Of a DNA stretch of 64,000 nt, positions 18,637 through 29,290 are shown in pieces. This DNA comes from Actinobacillus lignieresii (lineage in GTDB: Bacteria; Pseudomonadota; Gammaproteobacteria; Enterobacterales; Pasteurellaceae), in NCBI RefSeq assembly GCF_900444945.1, contig NZ_UFRM01000001.1, positions 320,501 through 384,500 on the forward strand, given 5' to 3'. The notes beneath the pieces are model-generated. The model did not search any database. It worked only from the letters and a program-made list of their open reading frames with translations, and was not told where the DNA came from. Position 1 is the first letter of the stretch; each line of letters opens with the position of its first letter. Both the position numbers and the translations under genes were made by a program.

Positions 18637-19521
18637 ATGGAATTCCAATCCCTTAAACTATTTTTAGATATTGTACAAACTCGTAGCTTTATCCGTTCGG
18701 CTGAAAATAATTATATGAGTGCCTCATCACTTACTAGGCATATTCAGCGTATTGAGCAAGAGCTAGGGCAGCCGTTATTTATCCGAGATAACCGGCAAGT
18801 GCATTTAACGGAAGCGGGCGAAAAATTTTTACTTTTTGCAAAACAAAGTTGGTCTGATTGGCAACAATTACAGCAGCAGTTGTCGCCGGTGCAAGGTCAG
18901 CTGGAAGGCGAATTGAAAGTCTTCTGTTCGGTAACGGCGGCGTATAGCCATTTACCGCAAATTCTGGAACAGTTTCGTCAGGCTCACCCGAAAGTGGAGA
19001 TAAAACTAAGCACCGGCGATCCGGCGCAGGCGGTACATACGGTGCATTCTTTCGAAGCGGATATTTCCTTAACCGGTAAACCCGAACATCTGCCGCATAA
19101 TATCGCTTTTTACTATATTGATGATATTCATCTGTCGATTATTGCCCCTCGAGTGGCGTGTGCAGCGACGCAATGTTTACAGCGGCAACCGATTGACTGG
19201 CAAAATATTCCGTTTATTTTGCCGGTGGACGGTCCGGTACGGAAGCGAATTGATCGTTGGTTTAAAGAGCAGAAGATTAAAGAACCGAAGATTTATGCAA
19301 CGGTTGCAGGACATGAGGCGATTGTGCCGATGGTGGCTTTAGGTTTCGGGGTGGCATTGTTACCGGATGTGGTAATTAAACATAGCCCGATGAATGATCA
19401 AGTTTCCTATTTGAAATTACCCGAGCCGATCTCTCCGTTTGAATTGGGAATCTGCGTACAAGAGAAAAGGTTACAAGAACCGATTATTAAAGCATTTTGG
19501 GACTTGTTACCGAAAGATTAA
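18637..19521 (+). CDS. ilvY: LysR-type regulator, IlvY-like
   Basis: A 294-residue LysR-family regulator with an N-terminal winged HTH (SFIRSAENNYMSASSLTRHIQRIEQ, residues ~18-42; LGQPLFIRDNRQVHLTEAG) and a C-terminal inducer-binding domain. The HTH and the LGQPLF(I/V)RDNR stretch match IlvY, the acetolactate/acetohydroxybutyrate-responsive activator of ilvC. ilvC is not in this window. The ATG directly follows the stop of the glycosyltransferase, so it is cotranscribed with unrelated genes here, unlike the usual divergent ilvY-ilvC arrangement. The assignment rests on family resemblance only. Confidence 0.72.
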   Translation: MEFQSLKLFLDIVQTRSFIRSAENNYMSASSLTRHIQRIEQELGQPLFIRDNRQVHLTEAGEKFLLFAKQSWSDWQQLQQQLSPVQGQLEGELKVFCSVTAAYSHLPQILEQFRQAHPKVEIKLSTGDPAQAVHTVHSFEADISLTGKPEHLPHNIAFYYIDDIHLSIIAPRVACAATQCLQRQPIDWQNIPFILPVDGPVRKRIDRWFKEQKIKEPKIYATVAGHEAIVPMVALGFGVALLPDVVIKHSPMNDQVSYLKLPEPISPFELGICVQEKRLQEPIIKAFWDLLPKD

Positions 19522-19527
19522 AAACAA

Positions 19528-19590
19528 CAAGCGGTCGAATTTTGAGAATTTTTGTAAATTCTTAACTAAATTCAACCGCTTGCTTTTTAT
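19528..19590. terminator. Uptake-sequence-pair terminator between ilvY and xthA
   Basis: CAAGCGGTCGAATTT (19528-19542) pairs with AAATTCAACCGCTTG (19568-19582), one mismatch in 15 bp, followed by CTTTTT. It lies between convergent genes and can serve both. Confidence 0.75.
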
Positions 19591-20390
19591 TTAAATACCG
19601 CCCAAACCGGAGAGTGATCAGAAGGTTTTTCCATTGCTCGGATTTCTAAATCAATGCCGGTTTCGATACAACGTTCCGCCAGCCCTTTTGAGGCCAATAC
19701 TAAATCGATACGTAAACCTCGATTGTCATCAAACCCTTTCGAACGGTAATCAAACCACGAGAATTTGTCATCTGCATTTGGATTCATTGCTCGGAAAGTA
19801 TCGACTAATCCGTAGTTATATAAACGGTCCAGCCATTCACGTTCTTCCGGTAGGAATGAACATTTACCGTCACGTAACCAGCGTTTACGATTCGGTTCGC
19901 CGATACCGATGTCTAAATCGGTCGGGCTGATGTTCATATCGCCCATAATCACAATCGGATTTTCCGGCGACAGTTCGCTTTCTAAGTAATGTTGTAAATC
20001 GGCGTAGAATTTTTCTTTAGCCGGGAATTTGGTTTCATGCGTACGGTTTTCGCCTTGCGGAAAATAACCGTTTAACACGGTAAGTACGCCGAATTCGGTT
20101 TCGATATCCGCCATAATCATACGTTTTTGTGCATCGGCATTATCGGTCGGAAAGCCTTTACGCACGGCAAGCGGTTCTTTTTTGGTTAAAAGCGCCACGC
20201 CGTAATGCCCTTTTTGACCGTGATGAAACACGTGGTAACCTAAATGATTGACTAAGTCCCAAGGGAAATCTTCATCAGCGACTTTGATTTCTTGTAAGCC
20301 GAGTACATCCGGTTGATGTTTTTCAATAATCGCTTCCAATTGATGAGGACGTGCGCGTAAGCCGTTAATATTAAAAGAAATAAATTTCAT
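19587..20390 (-). CDS. xthA: Exodeoxyribonuclease III
   Basis: AP endonuclease and 3'-5' exonuclease for base excision repair. The protein is 267 residues from the ATG at 20388-20390, giving the canonical start [20 protein letters not shown]; an upstream in-frame start would add a non-homologous 13-residue tail. Active-site segments are LGLQEIKV (metal Glu), [24 protein letters not shown] (Asp, Asn) and the C-terminal PSDHSPVWA (Asp-His). Confidence 0.96.
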   Translation of the reverse strand: MKFISFNINGLRARPHQLEAIIEKHQPDVLGLQEIKVADEDFPWDLVNHLGYHVFHHGQKGHYGVALLTKKEPLAVRKGFPTDNADAQKRMIMADIETEFGVLTVLNGYFPQGENRTHETKFPAKEKFYADLQHYLESELSPENPIVIMGDMNISPTDLDIGIGEPNRKRWLRDGKCSFLPEEREWLDRLYNYGLVDTFRAMNPNADDKFSWFDYRSKGFDDNRGLRIDLVLASKGLAERCIETGIDLEIRAMEKPSDHSPVWAVFK

Positions 20391-20480
20391 ACGTAAAATC
20401 CAAATAGAAACCACGGATAAAGCAAACAAGCGGTTATATTTCCGAAAAAATTTGCATTATCCGTGGTATAAGCAAAAAGA

Positions 20481-21857
20481 CTAAAGCGTCATTGCCGCAA
20501 TCCAACCGAACACTAATAGAGGAATATTAAAATGTAAGAAGGTTGGTACGACCGAATCCCAAATATGATCGTGTTTACCGTCGGCATTTAAACCGGATGT
20601 CGGACCTAATGTTGAGTCGGATGCCGGAGAACCCGCGTCACCTAAAGCGGCTGCTACACCCACGATAGCCATCGTTGCTAACGGAGAGAAACCGAATGAT
20701 ACACATAGCGGTACATAAATAGAGGTAATAATCGGCACGGTTGAGAATGATGAACCGATACCCATTGTAATAAATAAGCCGACAATTAACATCAATAACG
20801 CAGCCATTTCTTTCGTTTGAATCGAATCGCGTAAGGCTTCAACCAATTCCGGCACGCCGCCGGTTGCGTTTACTACGCTGGCAAAACCGGATGCGGCAAT
20901 CATTACGAAACCAATCATCGCCATTAAACGTAAGCCGTCTTGGAATAAATCGTTAGTTTGTTTTAATTTGAATACGCCGCCTAAAGCGAAAATAATTAAG
21001 CCGGCTAAACCGCCGATAACAGTGGAATTGGTTGCTAATTGCACGGAACATGTCGCAAGGATTGCGATAATGCTTACACCGATATGAAACGGTTTAACTT
21101 TTGCCACACGTGCGGCAATTTCATCGGCGGTCGCTTCTTTTACGTTTTCTACGTAAGTTCTCGGTTTACGATAGGAAACGAAGAAAGCGAATAGTAAACC
21201 TAAAATCATACCGGCAACCGGTACCGCCATCGCTTTAGTCATCTCCGCCGTTGTCGCGACAAGATTAAAAGGTTGTCCCGCTTGGTTAATATTTTTAACT
21301 AAGATACTTTCAATAAAGATTTGTCCGAAACCGGCAGGGATTAACATATAAGTAGCGGTTAAACCGAATGTTAAAGCACAAGCTACCGCACGGCGGTCGA
21401 TTTTTAGCTGATTCATCACGCTTAATAACGGCGGAACCACAATCGGAATAAAGGCGATATGAATCGGAATAAGGTTTTGTGATGAAATCGCAAATGCGGT
21501 TAATACGAAGAGTACAAGATATTTAAACCAAAACACCGAACGACCGGAAGGGCGTTTCCCGAATGAAGAAATAACTTTATATGCCAATAAATCGGTAACA
21601 CCCGATTTAGATAAGGCTACGGCAAATGCGCCGAGTACGGCGTAGTTCATCGCGGTTTCCGCGCCACCGCCTAAACCGCCGGTAAATTTTTCGATGGTTT
21701 TCGTTAGAGCATCAAACATACTCATATCATCGACTCCATAGAAGCCGATTACGCCACAGGTCAATGCTGCAATAATTAGCGCAATTACCACATTAATTCT
21801 GAGTAAACTCAGGGCAAGTAATACGATAATTGAGATAACAACTTCGTTAGATAACAT
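20481..21857 (-). CDS. NhaC/antiporter-family membrane protein
   Basis: A 458-residue polytopic protein with about 11-12 hydrophobic helices and few charged loops. It belongs to the Na+/H+ antiporter-like family of Pasteurellaceae related to HI0325. The conserved segments GLGGGAETAMNYAVLGAFAVALSKSG (split across residues ~63-88) and AALGDAGSPASDSTLGPTSGLNADG near the C-terminus are characteristic. Real substrates of this subgroup are not established; some relatives are amino-acid or peptide exporters. It stands alone after ttcA on the minus strand. Confidence 0.75.
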   Translation of the reverse strand: MLSNEVVISIIVLLALSLLRINVVIALIIAALTCGVIGFYGVDDMSMFDALTKTIEKFTGGLGGGAETAMNYAVLGAFAVALSKSGVTDLLAYKVISSFGKRPSGRSVFWFKYLVLFVLTAFAISSQNLIPIHIAFIPIVVPPLLSVMNQLKIDRRAVACALTFGLTATYMLIPAGFGQIFIESILVKNINQAGQPFNLVATTAEMTKAMAVPVAGMILGLLFAFFVSYRKPRTYVENVKEATADEIAARVAKVKPFHIGVSIIAILATCSVQLATNSTVIGGLAGLIIFALGGVFKLKQTNDLFQDGLRLMAMIGFVMIAASGFASVVNATGGVPELVEALRDSIQTKEMAALLMLIVGLFITMGIGSSFSTVPIITSIYVPLCVSFGFSPLATMAIVGVAAALGDAGSPASDSTLGPTSGLNADGKHDHIWDSVVPTFLHFNIPLLVFGWIAAMTL

Positions 21858-22031
21858 TGTGTTTTCCCTTTTTGTAATAACAAATTAAATAAGAGTTTAA
21901 TGTAACGTAAAAAACGGAGTTGTCGAGCATTTTTTTATAGAATAAAGAAAATAATGGAACTCATCGCTATAAATCTTGTCGTTTTAGCTTTTTTACTGAA
22001 GATTTTATGTTTCAGCTACAAGTTATAGAAA

Positions 22032-22059
22032 AAAGAGCAAACTTAAAAGTTTGCTCTTT
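22032..22059 (-). terminator. ttcA terminator
   Basis: AAAGAGCAAACTT-AA-AAGTTTGCTCTTT is a perfect 13-bp stem with a T-rich minus-strand tail (TTTTTTCT). Confidence 0.9.
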
Positions 22060-22063
22060 AGGA

Positions 22064-23020
22064 TTATTGAACCTGTTTAAATTGAATCATACCGTTTTCG
22101 CCGTAGTCGGTGGTTTGTTCGTCTTCATCTTGGATTAACGGTTGATTTGGGATTTCCGCTTTATCGAAAGCAATATCGCCTTCCACGCCGTCCAATACCT
22201 GACCGCGTTTTAATCCTTTAAAATCGAACAGACTCGGATCACAAAGATGTGAAAGCGTAATGTTTTGCATTGCGCTAAACATCGTTTCGATTCGTCCCGG
22301 ATATTGGCGATCCCATGTCTGGAGCATTTCTTTAACCACTTGGCGCTGTAGATTCGGCTGAGAACCGCATAAGTTACACGGAATAATCGGGAATTGTTTT
22401 GCCTGCGAATATTTTTCGATATCTTTTTCTTTACAATAAGCCAACGGACGAATCACGATTTGTTTGCCATCATCGGAAATCAATTTAGGCGGCATAGATT
22501 TTAATTTACCGCCGTAAAACATATTTAAGAATAACGTTTCCAACATATCGTCACGGTGGTGGCCAAGTGCAATTTTTGTTGCACCGAGTTCGGTAGCGGT
22601 GCGGTATAAAATGCCGCGACGTAAACGCGAGCAAAGCGAGCAAGTGGTTTTCCCTTCCGGAATTTTCTCTTTTACGATGCCGTAGGTATTTTCTTCGACG
22701 ATTTTATATTCAACGCCGATAGACTTCAGATATTCAGGCAAAATATGTTCCGGAAAGCCCGGTTGTTTTTGGTCTAAATTAACCGCTACGATATCGAAGT
22801 GAATCGGTGCGCTGAGTTTGAGATTAAGTAGAATATCTAATAATGTGTAGCTGTCTTTACCGCCGGACAAGCACACCATCACTTTATCGCCGTCTTCAAT
22901 CATATTGAAATCGGCAATCGCATTACCGACATTACGGCGTAAACGTTTTTGTAATTTGTTGAAATTATAGGCAATCTTTTTTTCTTGTTGAGTATTCGCT
23001 GATTGAGTATCTTGATTCAT
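22064..23020 (-). CDS. ttcA: tRNA 2-thiocytidine(32) biosynthesis protein
   Basis: PP-loop ATP pyrophosphatase that adds sulfur to cytidine 32 of certain tRNAs using a 4Fe-4S cluster. The PP-loop SGGKDS lies at residues 52-57. The cluster ligands are in [12 protein letters not shown] (C-x2-C) and [14 protein letters not shown]. At 318 residues it is typical, with an extra acidic C-terminal tail. The sulfur for this reaction comes from IscS, which is encoded later in the window. Confidence 0.95.
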   Translation of the reverse strand: MNQDTQSANTQQEKKIAYNFNKLQKRLRRNVGNAIADFNMIEDGDKVMVCLSGGKDSYTLLDILLNLKLSAPIHFDIVAVNLDQKQPGFPEHILPEYLKSIGVEYKIVEENTYGIVKEKIPEGKTTCSLCSRLRRGILYRTATELGATKIALGHHRDDMLETLFLNMFYGGKLKSMPPKLISDDGKQIVIRPLAYCKEKDIEKYSQAKQFPIIPCNLCGSQPNLQRQVVKEMLQTWDRQYPGRIETMFSAMQNITLSHLCDPSLFDFKGLKRGQVLDGVEGDIAFDKAEIPNQPLIQDEDEQTTDYGENGMIQFKQVQ

Positions 23021-23187
23021 AATCGTGAATTTTTAAATAAATGTTCGGTTCGGTATATGAGATAAAAAATGAAGTCCGTCATACTAAAGACTTCCGTATT
23101 TTTTGCAAGCGTTTCATTAGATGTTTTGTCGCTAGATAAGCGTTTATCGGCAAACAAGCGGTCTAATTTTAGCATTTTTTTGCAATT

Positions 23188-23622
23188 TTAAAGTTTATCA
23201 AAATACTCATTACCCCAAGTTTGTTCGGCAAGTTGCAATAAGTTGGCAAAATCCTGATAAGAAGGCATTGCCTGATCTTCTACTTTTTTATTCTCATTAA
23301 TCAGTTTTTGTTTTAATTCTTGATACCAGCCTAACAGCGAAAGCGGTAAAGGCGAGGCGGCTCGTTTACCTAGCCAATATAAGCCTTGATACGGTAAACT
23401 TAATGCAAATAATGAAGTGATAATCGCATTGGCTAAAATGGATTGGCTCGGGTCGGCAAAGAAGTACTGCCATAAAATCGCAAAGCAAGAGAAAGCGGGC
23501 ATAAAGCGGGAAGCTAATTTTACTAAGCGAATCAATCGATAATCGGGCATAAACAGCCCTAACTTTTTTTGGTTCGGGTAGGTGGCGAGATAACGTTGTC
23601 CGGCTTGAAGAGTCGCATTCAT
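23188..23622 (-). CDS. yfbV: UPF0208 membrane protein YfbV
   Basis: A 144-residue inner-membrane protein with two closely spaced hydrophobic segments (about residues 35-85), followed by a charged cytoplasmic C-terminus. The opening pattern (GQRYLATYPNQKKLGLFMPDYR) is that of YfbV. YfbV is reported in E. coli to influence insulation of the Ter macrodomain. Single gene upstream of ttcA. Confidence 0.85.
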   Translation of the reverse strand: MNATLQAGQRYLATYPNQKKLGLFMPDYRLIRLVKLASRFMPAFSCFAILWQYFFADPSQSILANAIITSLFALSLPYQGLYWLGKRAASPLPLSLLGWYQELKQKLINENKKVEDQAMPSYQDFANLLQLAEQTWGNEYFDKL

Positions 23623-23780
23623 AACGATAATGTTTTATAAGATTTATAAGAAAAATAATAAAAATAGCATAACATAAGTTTTATCCGCCGAAAATGCGCA
23701 GATTTTAATGCAGTAATGATCAACAATTGCTATACTTTGCAACAATTTTGTTACACGATTAGATATAGAAGGATAGATTA

Positions 23781-24518
23781 ATGCCAATTAAGTTTCCAGA
23801 TTTGTTACAAGATAGTTGGAACTTTATTCGTAATCAACATACATTTTCGTTATTGGCGGTTATTTTGCTAAGTGCATTGCAGTTCGTGAATTTATTTCTA
23901 GTGCCTCGCATCGCGAATATGGATGCCGAAAATGTTGAGATGACGTTATCCGACTTATTTCCGTTATTAATTATGGGGGTTGCCAATATTTTTATTACGA
24001 CCTTATTAATTTTGAATATTAAAGAGATTAATCGCGGTAGCTTTAAACATTTTTTTCAAAACCTTTCTGGCGCTTTGGCGAAACTGTTTCCGGTGATTTT
24101 ACTTAACATTATTATGGTTCTGCCGCTGTCTATCGGAATGGCTTCTCAAGTATTCGGCGCGAAAGCTGGTGGCGGTTTATCGATGATCGCTTTTCCATTG
24201 ATTATCGGCGGCGCATTTTTGTTTATTAAATTATGTTTATCCGTTTACGCTTATTTAATCGAAGAGCTGAATAGCGTGAACGATGCGATTCGTTTTACTT
24301 GGCAATTAAGCCGCGGTCGAAGTATCGCTTTAGTATTATTCTGCGTGATTTCTTATTTTGTACCGCAGATTTTAATGTTTTTTTTAAGCGGTTTAAGCGG
24401 CAATACTGTCGGTCTGATCGTGAGCGTATTAGTCAGCTCGTTTTTCTCATTGTTTATTACCGTATTCAGTTTCCGTTTTTATCAGGCATACAGCCAAAAT
24501 AGCGTAGTAAGAGGGTAG
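23781..24518 (+). CDS. yciC: UPF0259 inner-membrane protein YciC
   Basis: A 245-residue protein with about six hydrophobic helices, family UPF0259. Its function is unknown. It heads a yciC-yciB-yciA-yciI cluster with the same order as in E. coli (yciC, yciB, yciA), which supports the name. An AAGGA ribosome site precedes the ATG. The stop is one base before the next ATG. Confidence 0.88.
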   Translation: MPIKFPDLLQDSWNFIRNQHTFSLLAVILLSALQFVNLFLVPRIANMDAENVEMTLSDLFPLLIMGVANIFITTLLILNIKEINRGSFKHFFQNLSGALAKLFPVILLNIIMVLPLSIGMASQVFGAKAGGGLSMIAFPLIIGGAFLFIKLCLSVYAYLIEELNSVNDAIRFTWQLSRGRSIALVLFCVISYFVPQILMFFLSGLSGNTVGLIVSVLVSSFFSLFITVFSFRFYQAYSQNSVVRG

Positions 24519-24519
24519 T

Positions 24520-25071
24520 ATGAAACAGTTACTTGAATTTATTCCGCTCATTCTATTTTTTACGGTATATAAATTATACGGCGTACAGCAAGCGGCAATT
24601 ACTTTAGTGATCGCTACCGTCATACAATTAATCGTCTTAAAAGTGTTGTATAAGAAGATCGAAAAATCCCAATGGGTTATGGGCATTTTTGTGGTTTTCT
24701 TCGGGATTTTGACCGCTTATTTTAACGATTTAAATTTCTTAAAATGGAAAGTGACTATCATTAACGGTTTATTCGCCGCCGTATTATTAGTCAGCCAATT
24801 TGTTTTCAAAAAGCCGATTATTCAAATGTTGTTAGGCAAGGAATTAAAATTACCGACCAATGTCTGGAATCGTCTCAATTTAGGTTGGGCGGGCTTTTTT
24901 ATTATCTGTATGTTACTCAATATCGTGATCAGCTATTATTTTTCGGATGACGTATGGGCAACATTTAAAACCTTCGGATTTACCGGATTGAGTTTAATCG
25001 CCGCGATTGCAACCGGCGTTTATCTCTATCCGCATCTTAAAAACGTGGAGAATACCAATGAGCAAGCATAA
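24520..25071 (+). CDS. yciB: Intracellular septation protein A / YciB (IspZ family)
   Basis: A 183-residue inner-membrane protein with about five helices. The N-terminus [21 protein letters not shown] and the C-terminal [21 protein letters not shown] segment are highly conserved in the family. Homologues affect septation and interact with envelope and elongation components, but the biochemical role is not defined. It overlaps the next gene by 14 bases, implying translational coupling. Confidence 0.92.
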   Translation: MKQLLEFIPLILFFTVYKLYGVQQAAITLVIATVIQLIVLKVLYKKIEKSQWVMGIFVVFFGILTAYFNDLNFLKWKVTIINGLFAAVLLVSQFVFKKPIIQMLLGKELKLPTNVWNRLNLGWAGFFIICMLLNIVISYYFSDDVWATFKTFGFTGLSLIAAIATGVYLYPHLKNVENTNEQA

Positions 25072-25549
25072 ACCTTATGACAGAAATCCTAACGGTAAAT
25101 TATTATTAAGAACGCTCGCGATGCCGTCGGATACCAATGCAAACGGTGATATTTTCGGTGGTTGGATTATGTCGCAAATGGATTTAGGCGGTGCGATTCT
25201 TGCCAAAGAATTGGCAAAAGGCAGAGTCGTGACGGTTACCGTAGATAAAATGGTTTTCCATATGCCGATTTCGGTCGGGGATGTGGTATGTTGCTACGGC
25301 ACTTTAGTGAGAGTCGGCCGCTCTTCAATGCAAGTCAAAGTGGAAGTATTTATTAAACAAGTTTATCAGGGGTCAAGAGAGCGTTTTCGTGTAACAGAAG
25401 CACTGTTTACTTATGTTGCAGTAAACAATGAAGGTAGGCCGAGAGAAATTCCTCGTGAAAATAATCCTGAGCTTGATGAAGCGTTATCATTAATGGAGCA
25501 GGCTTTAGCATTTGAAGCGGAGCTTGCAAATCAACAACAAACTGCATAA
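25058..25549 (+). CDS. yciA: Acyl-CoA thioesterase YciA
   Basis: Hot-dog-fold thioesterase (163 residues) that hydrolyses a broad range of acyl-CoAs in the cytoplasm. The core [20 protein letters not shown] contains the catalytic Asn/Asp region and helix of the BFIT/YciA family, followed by [21 protein letters not shown] chose the ATG at 25058-25060, which has GGAG eight bases upstream and matches the family N-terminus; a longer in-frame extension is not conserved. It overlaps yciB by 14 bases. Confidence 0.93.
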   Translation: MSKHKPYDRNPNGKLLLRTLAMPSDTNANGDIFGGWIMSQMDLGGAILAKELAKGRVVTVTVDKMVFHMPISVGDVVCCYGTLVRVGRSSMQVKVEVFIKQVYQGSRERFRVTEALFTYVAVNNEGRPREIPRENNPELDEALSLMEQALAFEAELANQQQTA

Positions 25550-25559
25550 GAGGTAAAAA

Positions 25560-25841
25560 ATGTATTACGTTATTTTTGCACAAGATAATCCGAATATGCT
25601 TGAGAAGCGTTTGGAAGTACGCCCGGCTCATTTGGCTCGTTTAGAAAAATTGCAGGCGGAAGGTCGCTTATTAACGTCCGGTCCTAATCCGACGGAAGAC
25701 GGCACAAGTATCACCGGTTCTACCGTGATTGCCGAATTCGATTCGTTAGCCGATGCTCAAATCTGGGCTTCGGAAGACCCTTATGTAGAAGCCGGCGTTT
25801 ACGGTGATGTAATTATCAAGCCGTTTAAAAAAGTGTTCTAA
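25560..25841 (+). CDS. yciI: YciI-family protein
   Basis: A 93-residue ferredoxin-like alpha-beta protein. The start [20 protein letters not shown], the R-x-x-H-L-x-R-L stretch, [11 protein letters not shown], and [22 protein letters not shown] match E. coli YciI, where a His and an Asp form a putative active site. Enzyme activity is not established. It closes the yci cluster and is followed by a terminator built from an uptake sequence. Confidence 0.92.
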   Translation: MYYVIFAQDNPNMLEKRLEVRPAHLARLEKLQAEGRLLTSGPNPTEDGTSITGSTVIAEFDSLADAQIWASEDPYVEAGVYGDVIIKPFKKVF

Positions 25842-25857
25842 TCTTTTTTCTTAAAAC

Positions 25858-25887
25858 AGGCACAAGCGGTTTCGCTTGTGCCTTTTT
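25858..25887 (+). terminator. yci operon terminator containing an uptake sequence
   Basis: AGGCACAAGCG-GTTT-CGCTTGTGCCT (perfect 11-bp stem) followed by TTTTTCT. The left arm and loop spell ACAAGCGGT, so one uptake core forms half of the hairpin. Confidence 0.9.
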
Positions 25888-25914
25888 CTCGTCCGATTTT
25901 TGAAAGAGGCATAT

Positions 25915-28794
25915 ATGTTCGCTCAAACCGATCTTTCCGAGCTGCTGAAGGAATCCGATTTACAAAATGCTGATAAAATCCGACCGCTTGCTATTGCGGT
26001 AGGAATGTCGAATTTTGTGAAACAGATGCTACATAAGCAACCGCAGTTATTACAGGCGTGGTTAGCTGAATATCCGTCTATCGCAAAGGTCGGTAATTAT
26101 GCCGAACATTTAGCCGCCGTTTTAGCGCAGGTGCAAGATGAAACTCAATTAGCGCGAGAATTACGTCTGTTTCGTCATCGTGAAATGGCAACATTAAGTT
26201 TTCTGCAATCGAATAAACTTGCCGGCGTAGAGTTTGTATTCGAGCATTTATCCGATTTGGCGGAAACGCTGATTATCGGCGCAAGAGATTGGCTGTTCAA
26301 GCGTTGCTGTGAAGAATACGGCACGCCGATGAATTCATTAGGTGAGCAACAAGAATTACTGATTTTAGGCATGGGTAAATTAGGCGGACGAGAACTGAAT
26401 TTTTCCTCGGATATTGATCTAATTTTTACTTATCCGGATGCCGGTGAAACGGTAGGTGGTAGAAAACCGATTGAAAACAGCAAATTCTTTATTCGCTTAG
26501 GACAGCGTTTAATTAAAGCGTTAGATGAAATCACGTTAGACGGCTTTGTATATCGTACCGATATGCGTTTACGTCCGTTCGGCGACAGCGGAGCGTTAGT
26601 GCTGAGTTTTGCCGCCATGGAAGATTACTATCAGGAACAAGGGCGAGATTGGGAACGCTATGCGATGATCAAAGCCAAAATTTTAGGCGAAGATCCGCAG
26701 AATATTAACCATCGTTATTTGCGCCAAATGCTACGCCCGTTTATGTATCGCCGTTATTTGGATTTCAGTGCGATTCAATCGTTGCGAGAGATGAAACAGA
26801 AAATCAGCCGAGAAGTGCTACGTCGTAATTTGACCGATAATATTAAATTAGGCGCCGGCGGTATTCGAGAGATTGAATTTATTGTACAAACGTTCCAAAT
26901 GGTGCGAGGCGGGCGGGATAAAATCCTACAAGAACGCAGCTTATTGCGTGTTCTGCCTCGCCTTGCCGAATTGAAATTGCTCACCGAACAGCAAATTCAG
27001 CAATTATATGATGCGTATATCTTCCATCGTCAGGTTGAAAACGTGCTACAAGCGATTGATGATAAACAAACGCAAACGTTGCCGACCGATGAGCAAGACC
27101 GAGCGAGAATAATGTTTGCTTGCCGGTCTTATTTGCAAAAAAATGCGCAAAATCAACCGCTTGTCATAGAAAATAACATTCACACTTGGCAAGACTTTTT
27201 ACAGGCGTTGGAACAACATCAGCAAAACGTACGAGCGGTATTTAACCAAATTATCGGTGAAGAAGAGGACGATGAAGCATCGCCGCTTAATGAGAAATTA
27301 GCGGTTTGGCAGGATATTTTACATTATCAAATCAGCGAAGAAGATTTAGCGGCGGTTTTAAATGATTATCCGATAGATAGCAACGATTATCATGAGATTT
27401 TCCGCCAGCTCTCCAATACGTTACAGGATTGGAGTAAGCGTCCGATTGGTGTGCGGGGGCGAAATGTCTTACAACGATTAATGCCGAAAATTTTAGATAT
27501 GGTGTGCAATAGAGAAGATTATTTAGTGGTGTTGCCTCGTTTGCTTAACATCGTAGATAAAATTACCTTGCGAACTACTTATCTGGAGCTTTTACAAGAA
27601 AGAGAACAAATTCTACCGCTTCTGATTACCTTGTGCAGTCAGTCGATTATGATTGCCGAGCAGATTGCTCGTTACCCGATGTTGTTAGACGAACTGATTA
27701 TTCAAAATAGTCTTACGCAAGTGTTGGCATTAGATCAGTATAAAACGGTATTAAATGACTATTTAATTCGGATTCCGGAAGAAGATGAAGAGGCATTGAT
27801 TGATGCCTTGCGCCAATTTAAGCAGAGCCAAATTTTGCATATTGCGGCGGCGGATATTTTAGGCGTATTGCCGGTAATGAAAATTAGCGATCATCTTACC
27901 TATTTGGCGGAAGCGATTATCGGTGCGGTAGTGAATATGGCGTGGAAATCACTGTCGCAGCGTTTTGGCGTGCCGGATCATTTAACTGATACGGAACAAG
28001 GTTTTGCCGTGATCGCTTATGGTAAATTGGGCGGTATTGAGCTTGGCTATAATTCGGATTTAGATTTGGTTTTTCTGCATAACGCACCGCAGGATAGTGA
28101 AACGATCGGTGCGAGAAAATCGATTTCAAGCCATCAGTTCTATTTAAAATTAGCGCAAAAAATTAATTCGATTTTTAATTTAAATACCAGTGCCGGTGTG
28201 CTTTACGAAGTGGATATGCGCTTGCGACCGTCAGGCGAAGCCGGTTTATTAGTCAGCACGGTAAGTGCTTATGAAACTTATCAACAAAATGAGGCGTGGA
28301 CATGGGAATCACAAGCGTTAGTTCGTACTCGTTGCGTTTATGGTTCGCCCGATCTGGCGCAAGCCTTTGAGCAAATTCGTCGAGCAACTTTGGCAATGCC
28401 TCGAACAAGCGGTCAATTACGCCAAGAAATTTGTGAAATGCGTTACAAAATGTATCAACATTTAAGCACAAGCGATCATACGCATTTTGATTTGAAAAAA
28501 GATAAAGGCGGTATTACCGATATAGAATTTATCGCACAATGTTTGGTATTGGAGTACGCTCATCAGTATCCTCAAATGGCGATTTGGTCGGATAACGTTC
28601 GTATTTTCGATTCGGCGGTAGAATGCGGCATTTTATCGCTTACTGACGGAGAAATGTTGAAACATTGCTATACGGCGATTCGCAATCGTATTCACCATTT
28701 AAATTTATTGCGTAGCCCGAGTGTGGTGAGCGCAGACGAATTTGTTGAAGAACGTGCTTTTGTGGCGCAAATTTGGCAACGAATTTTCGGCTAA
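25915..28794 (+). CDS. glnE: Bifunctional glutamine synthetase adenylyltransferase/deadenylase
   Basis: Adds AMP to, and removes AMP from, glutamine synthetase in nitrogen control. The protein is 959 residues from the ATG at 25915, which has GAAAGAGG upstream; an in-frame start 13 codons earlier lies in the terminator and is rejected. It has two nucleotidyltransferase domains: N-terminal deadenylase (GMGKLGGRELNFSSDIDLIF) and C-terminal adenylase (AYGKLGGIELGYNSDLDLVF), each with G-G-x-E and D-x-D, joined by a regulatory middle. Single-gene unit. Confidence 0.97.
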   Translation: MFAQTDLSELLKESDLQNADKIRPLAIAVGMSNFVKQMLHKQPQLLQAWLAEYPSIAKVGNYAEHLAAVLAQVQDETQLARELRLFRHREMATLSFLQSNKLAGVEFVFEHLSDLAETLIIGARDWLFKRCCEEYGTPMNSLGEQQELLILGMGKLGGRELNFSSDIDLIFTYPDAGETVGGRKPIENSKFFIRLGQRLIKALDEITLDGFVYRTDMRLRPFGDSGALVLSFAAMEDYYQEQGRDWERYAMIKAKILGEDPQNINHRYLRQMLRPFMYRRYLDFSAIQSLREMKQKISREVLRRNLTDNIKLGAGGIREIEFIVQTFQMVRGGRDKILQERSLLRVLPRLAELKLLTEQQIQQLYDAYIFHRQVENVLQAIDDKQTQTLPTDEQDRARIMFACRSYLQKNAQNQPLVIENNIHTWQDFLQALEQHQQNVRAVFNQIIGEEEDDEASPLNEKLAVWQDILHYQISEEDLAAVLNDYPIDSNDYHEIFRQLSNTLQDWSKRPIGVRGRNVLQRLMPKILDMVCNREDYLVVLPRLLNIVDKITLRTTYLELLQEREQILPLLITLCSQSIMIAEQIARYPMLLDELIIQNSLTQVLALDQYKTVLNDYLIRIPEEDEEALIDALRQFKQSQILHIAAADILGVLPVMKISDHLTYLAEAIIGAVVNMAWKSLSQRFGVPDHLTDTEQGFAVIAYGKLGGIELGYNSDLDLVFLHNAPQDSETIGARKSISSHQFYLKLAQKINSIFNLNTSAGVLYEVDMRLRPSGEAGLLVSTVSAYETYQQNEAWTWESQALVRTRCVYGSPDLAQAFEQIRRATLAMPRTSGQLRQEICEMRYKMYQHLSTSDHTHFDLKKDKGGITDIEFIAQCLVLEYAHQYPQMAIWSDNVRIFDSAVECGILSLTDGEMLKHCYTAIRNRIHHLNLLRSPSVVSADEFVEERAFVAQIWQRIFG

Positions 28795-28802
28795 GATCAG
28801 AG

Positions 28803-28849
28803 AAGCGGTTAAATTTGCAAAAAATTTTGTCAATTTAACCGCTTGTTTT
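28803..28849 (+). terminator. Uptake-sequence-pair terminator after glnE
   Basis: AAGCGGTTAAATT (28803-28815) pairs perfectly with AATTTAACCGCTT (28832-28844) and is followed by GTTTT. It lies nine bases after the glnE stop. Confidence 0.8.
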
Positions 28850-28890
28850 CCGCTATAATAAGGCAAATTTACCCATTCAAGGAGTTTGCA

Positions 28891-29268
28891 ATGGAATATC
28901 AATTTACACATTCAATTCACGGTGTAGTCGCTAAATGTTCAATGGATCACGAAGCTTTTGCCCGTTGGTTAAATACCGAGATAACGGAAAATCCTAAAGA
29001 GTTGATCAATATCTTTGCTGAAATTGAAAAATGTCGGGCGGCGTATCCTAATCATTATGAATGTGTCTTCGAGGGAAAAGAATACAGTTTATTTCTTGAT
29101 TGCGATGAAGTGATGGTGAAAGCGAATAATCTGGACGACGCGTTTGACGAATCGCAAATGGAAGACGGTTTTCAGTTTTATGATCAAGAAAGTATCGCAT
29201 TTTGCGGCTTAGAGGATTTTGAAAATTTCTTAAAAGCCTATCAGAAATTTAGTAAAACCTATCACTAA
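28891..29268 (+). CDS. yacL: UPF0231 family protein YacL
   Basis: A 125-residue soluble acidic protein. The sequence pattern ([52 protein letters not shown]) aligns by eye with E. coli YacL. Its function is unknown. The ATG at 28891 has AAGGAG seven bases upstream. It is followed by a strong bidirectional terminator and faces gltS. Confidence 0.9.
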
Positions 29269-29290
29269 TGATTTAAGTAATAAAACAAAG

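Noticed and set aside
20391..20429. Longer XthA start
   Set aside because: The extra 13 residues are not part of the family's N-terminus, which begins [10 protein letters not shown].
25876..25914. Longer GlnE start 13 codons upstream
   Set aside because: The upstream codons fall inside the yciI terminator tract. The ATG at 25915 has its own ribosome site.
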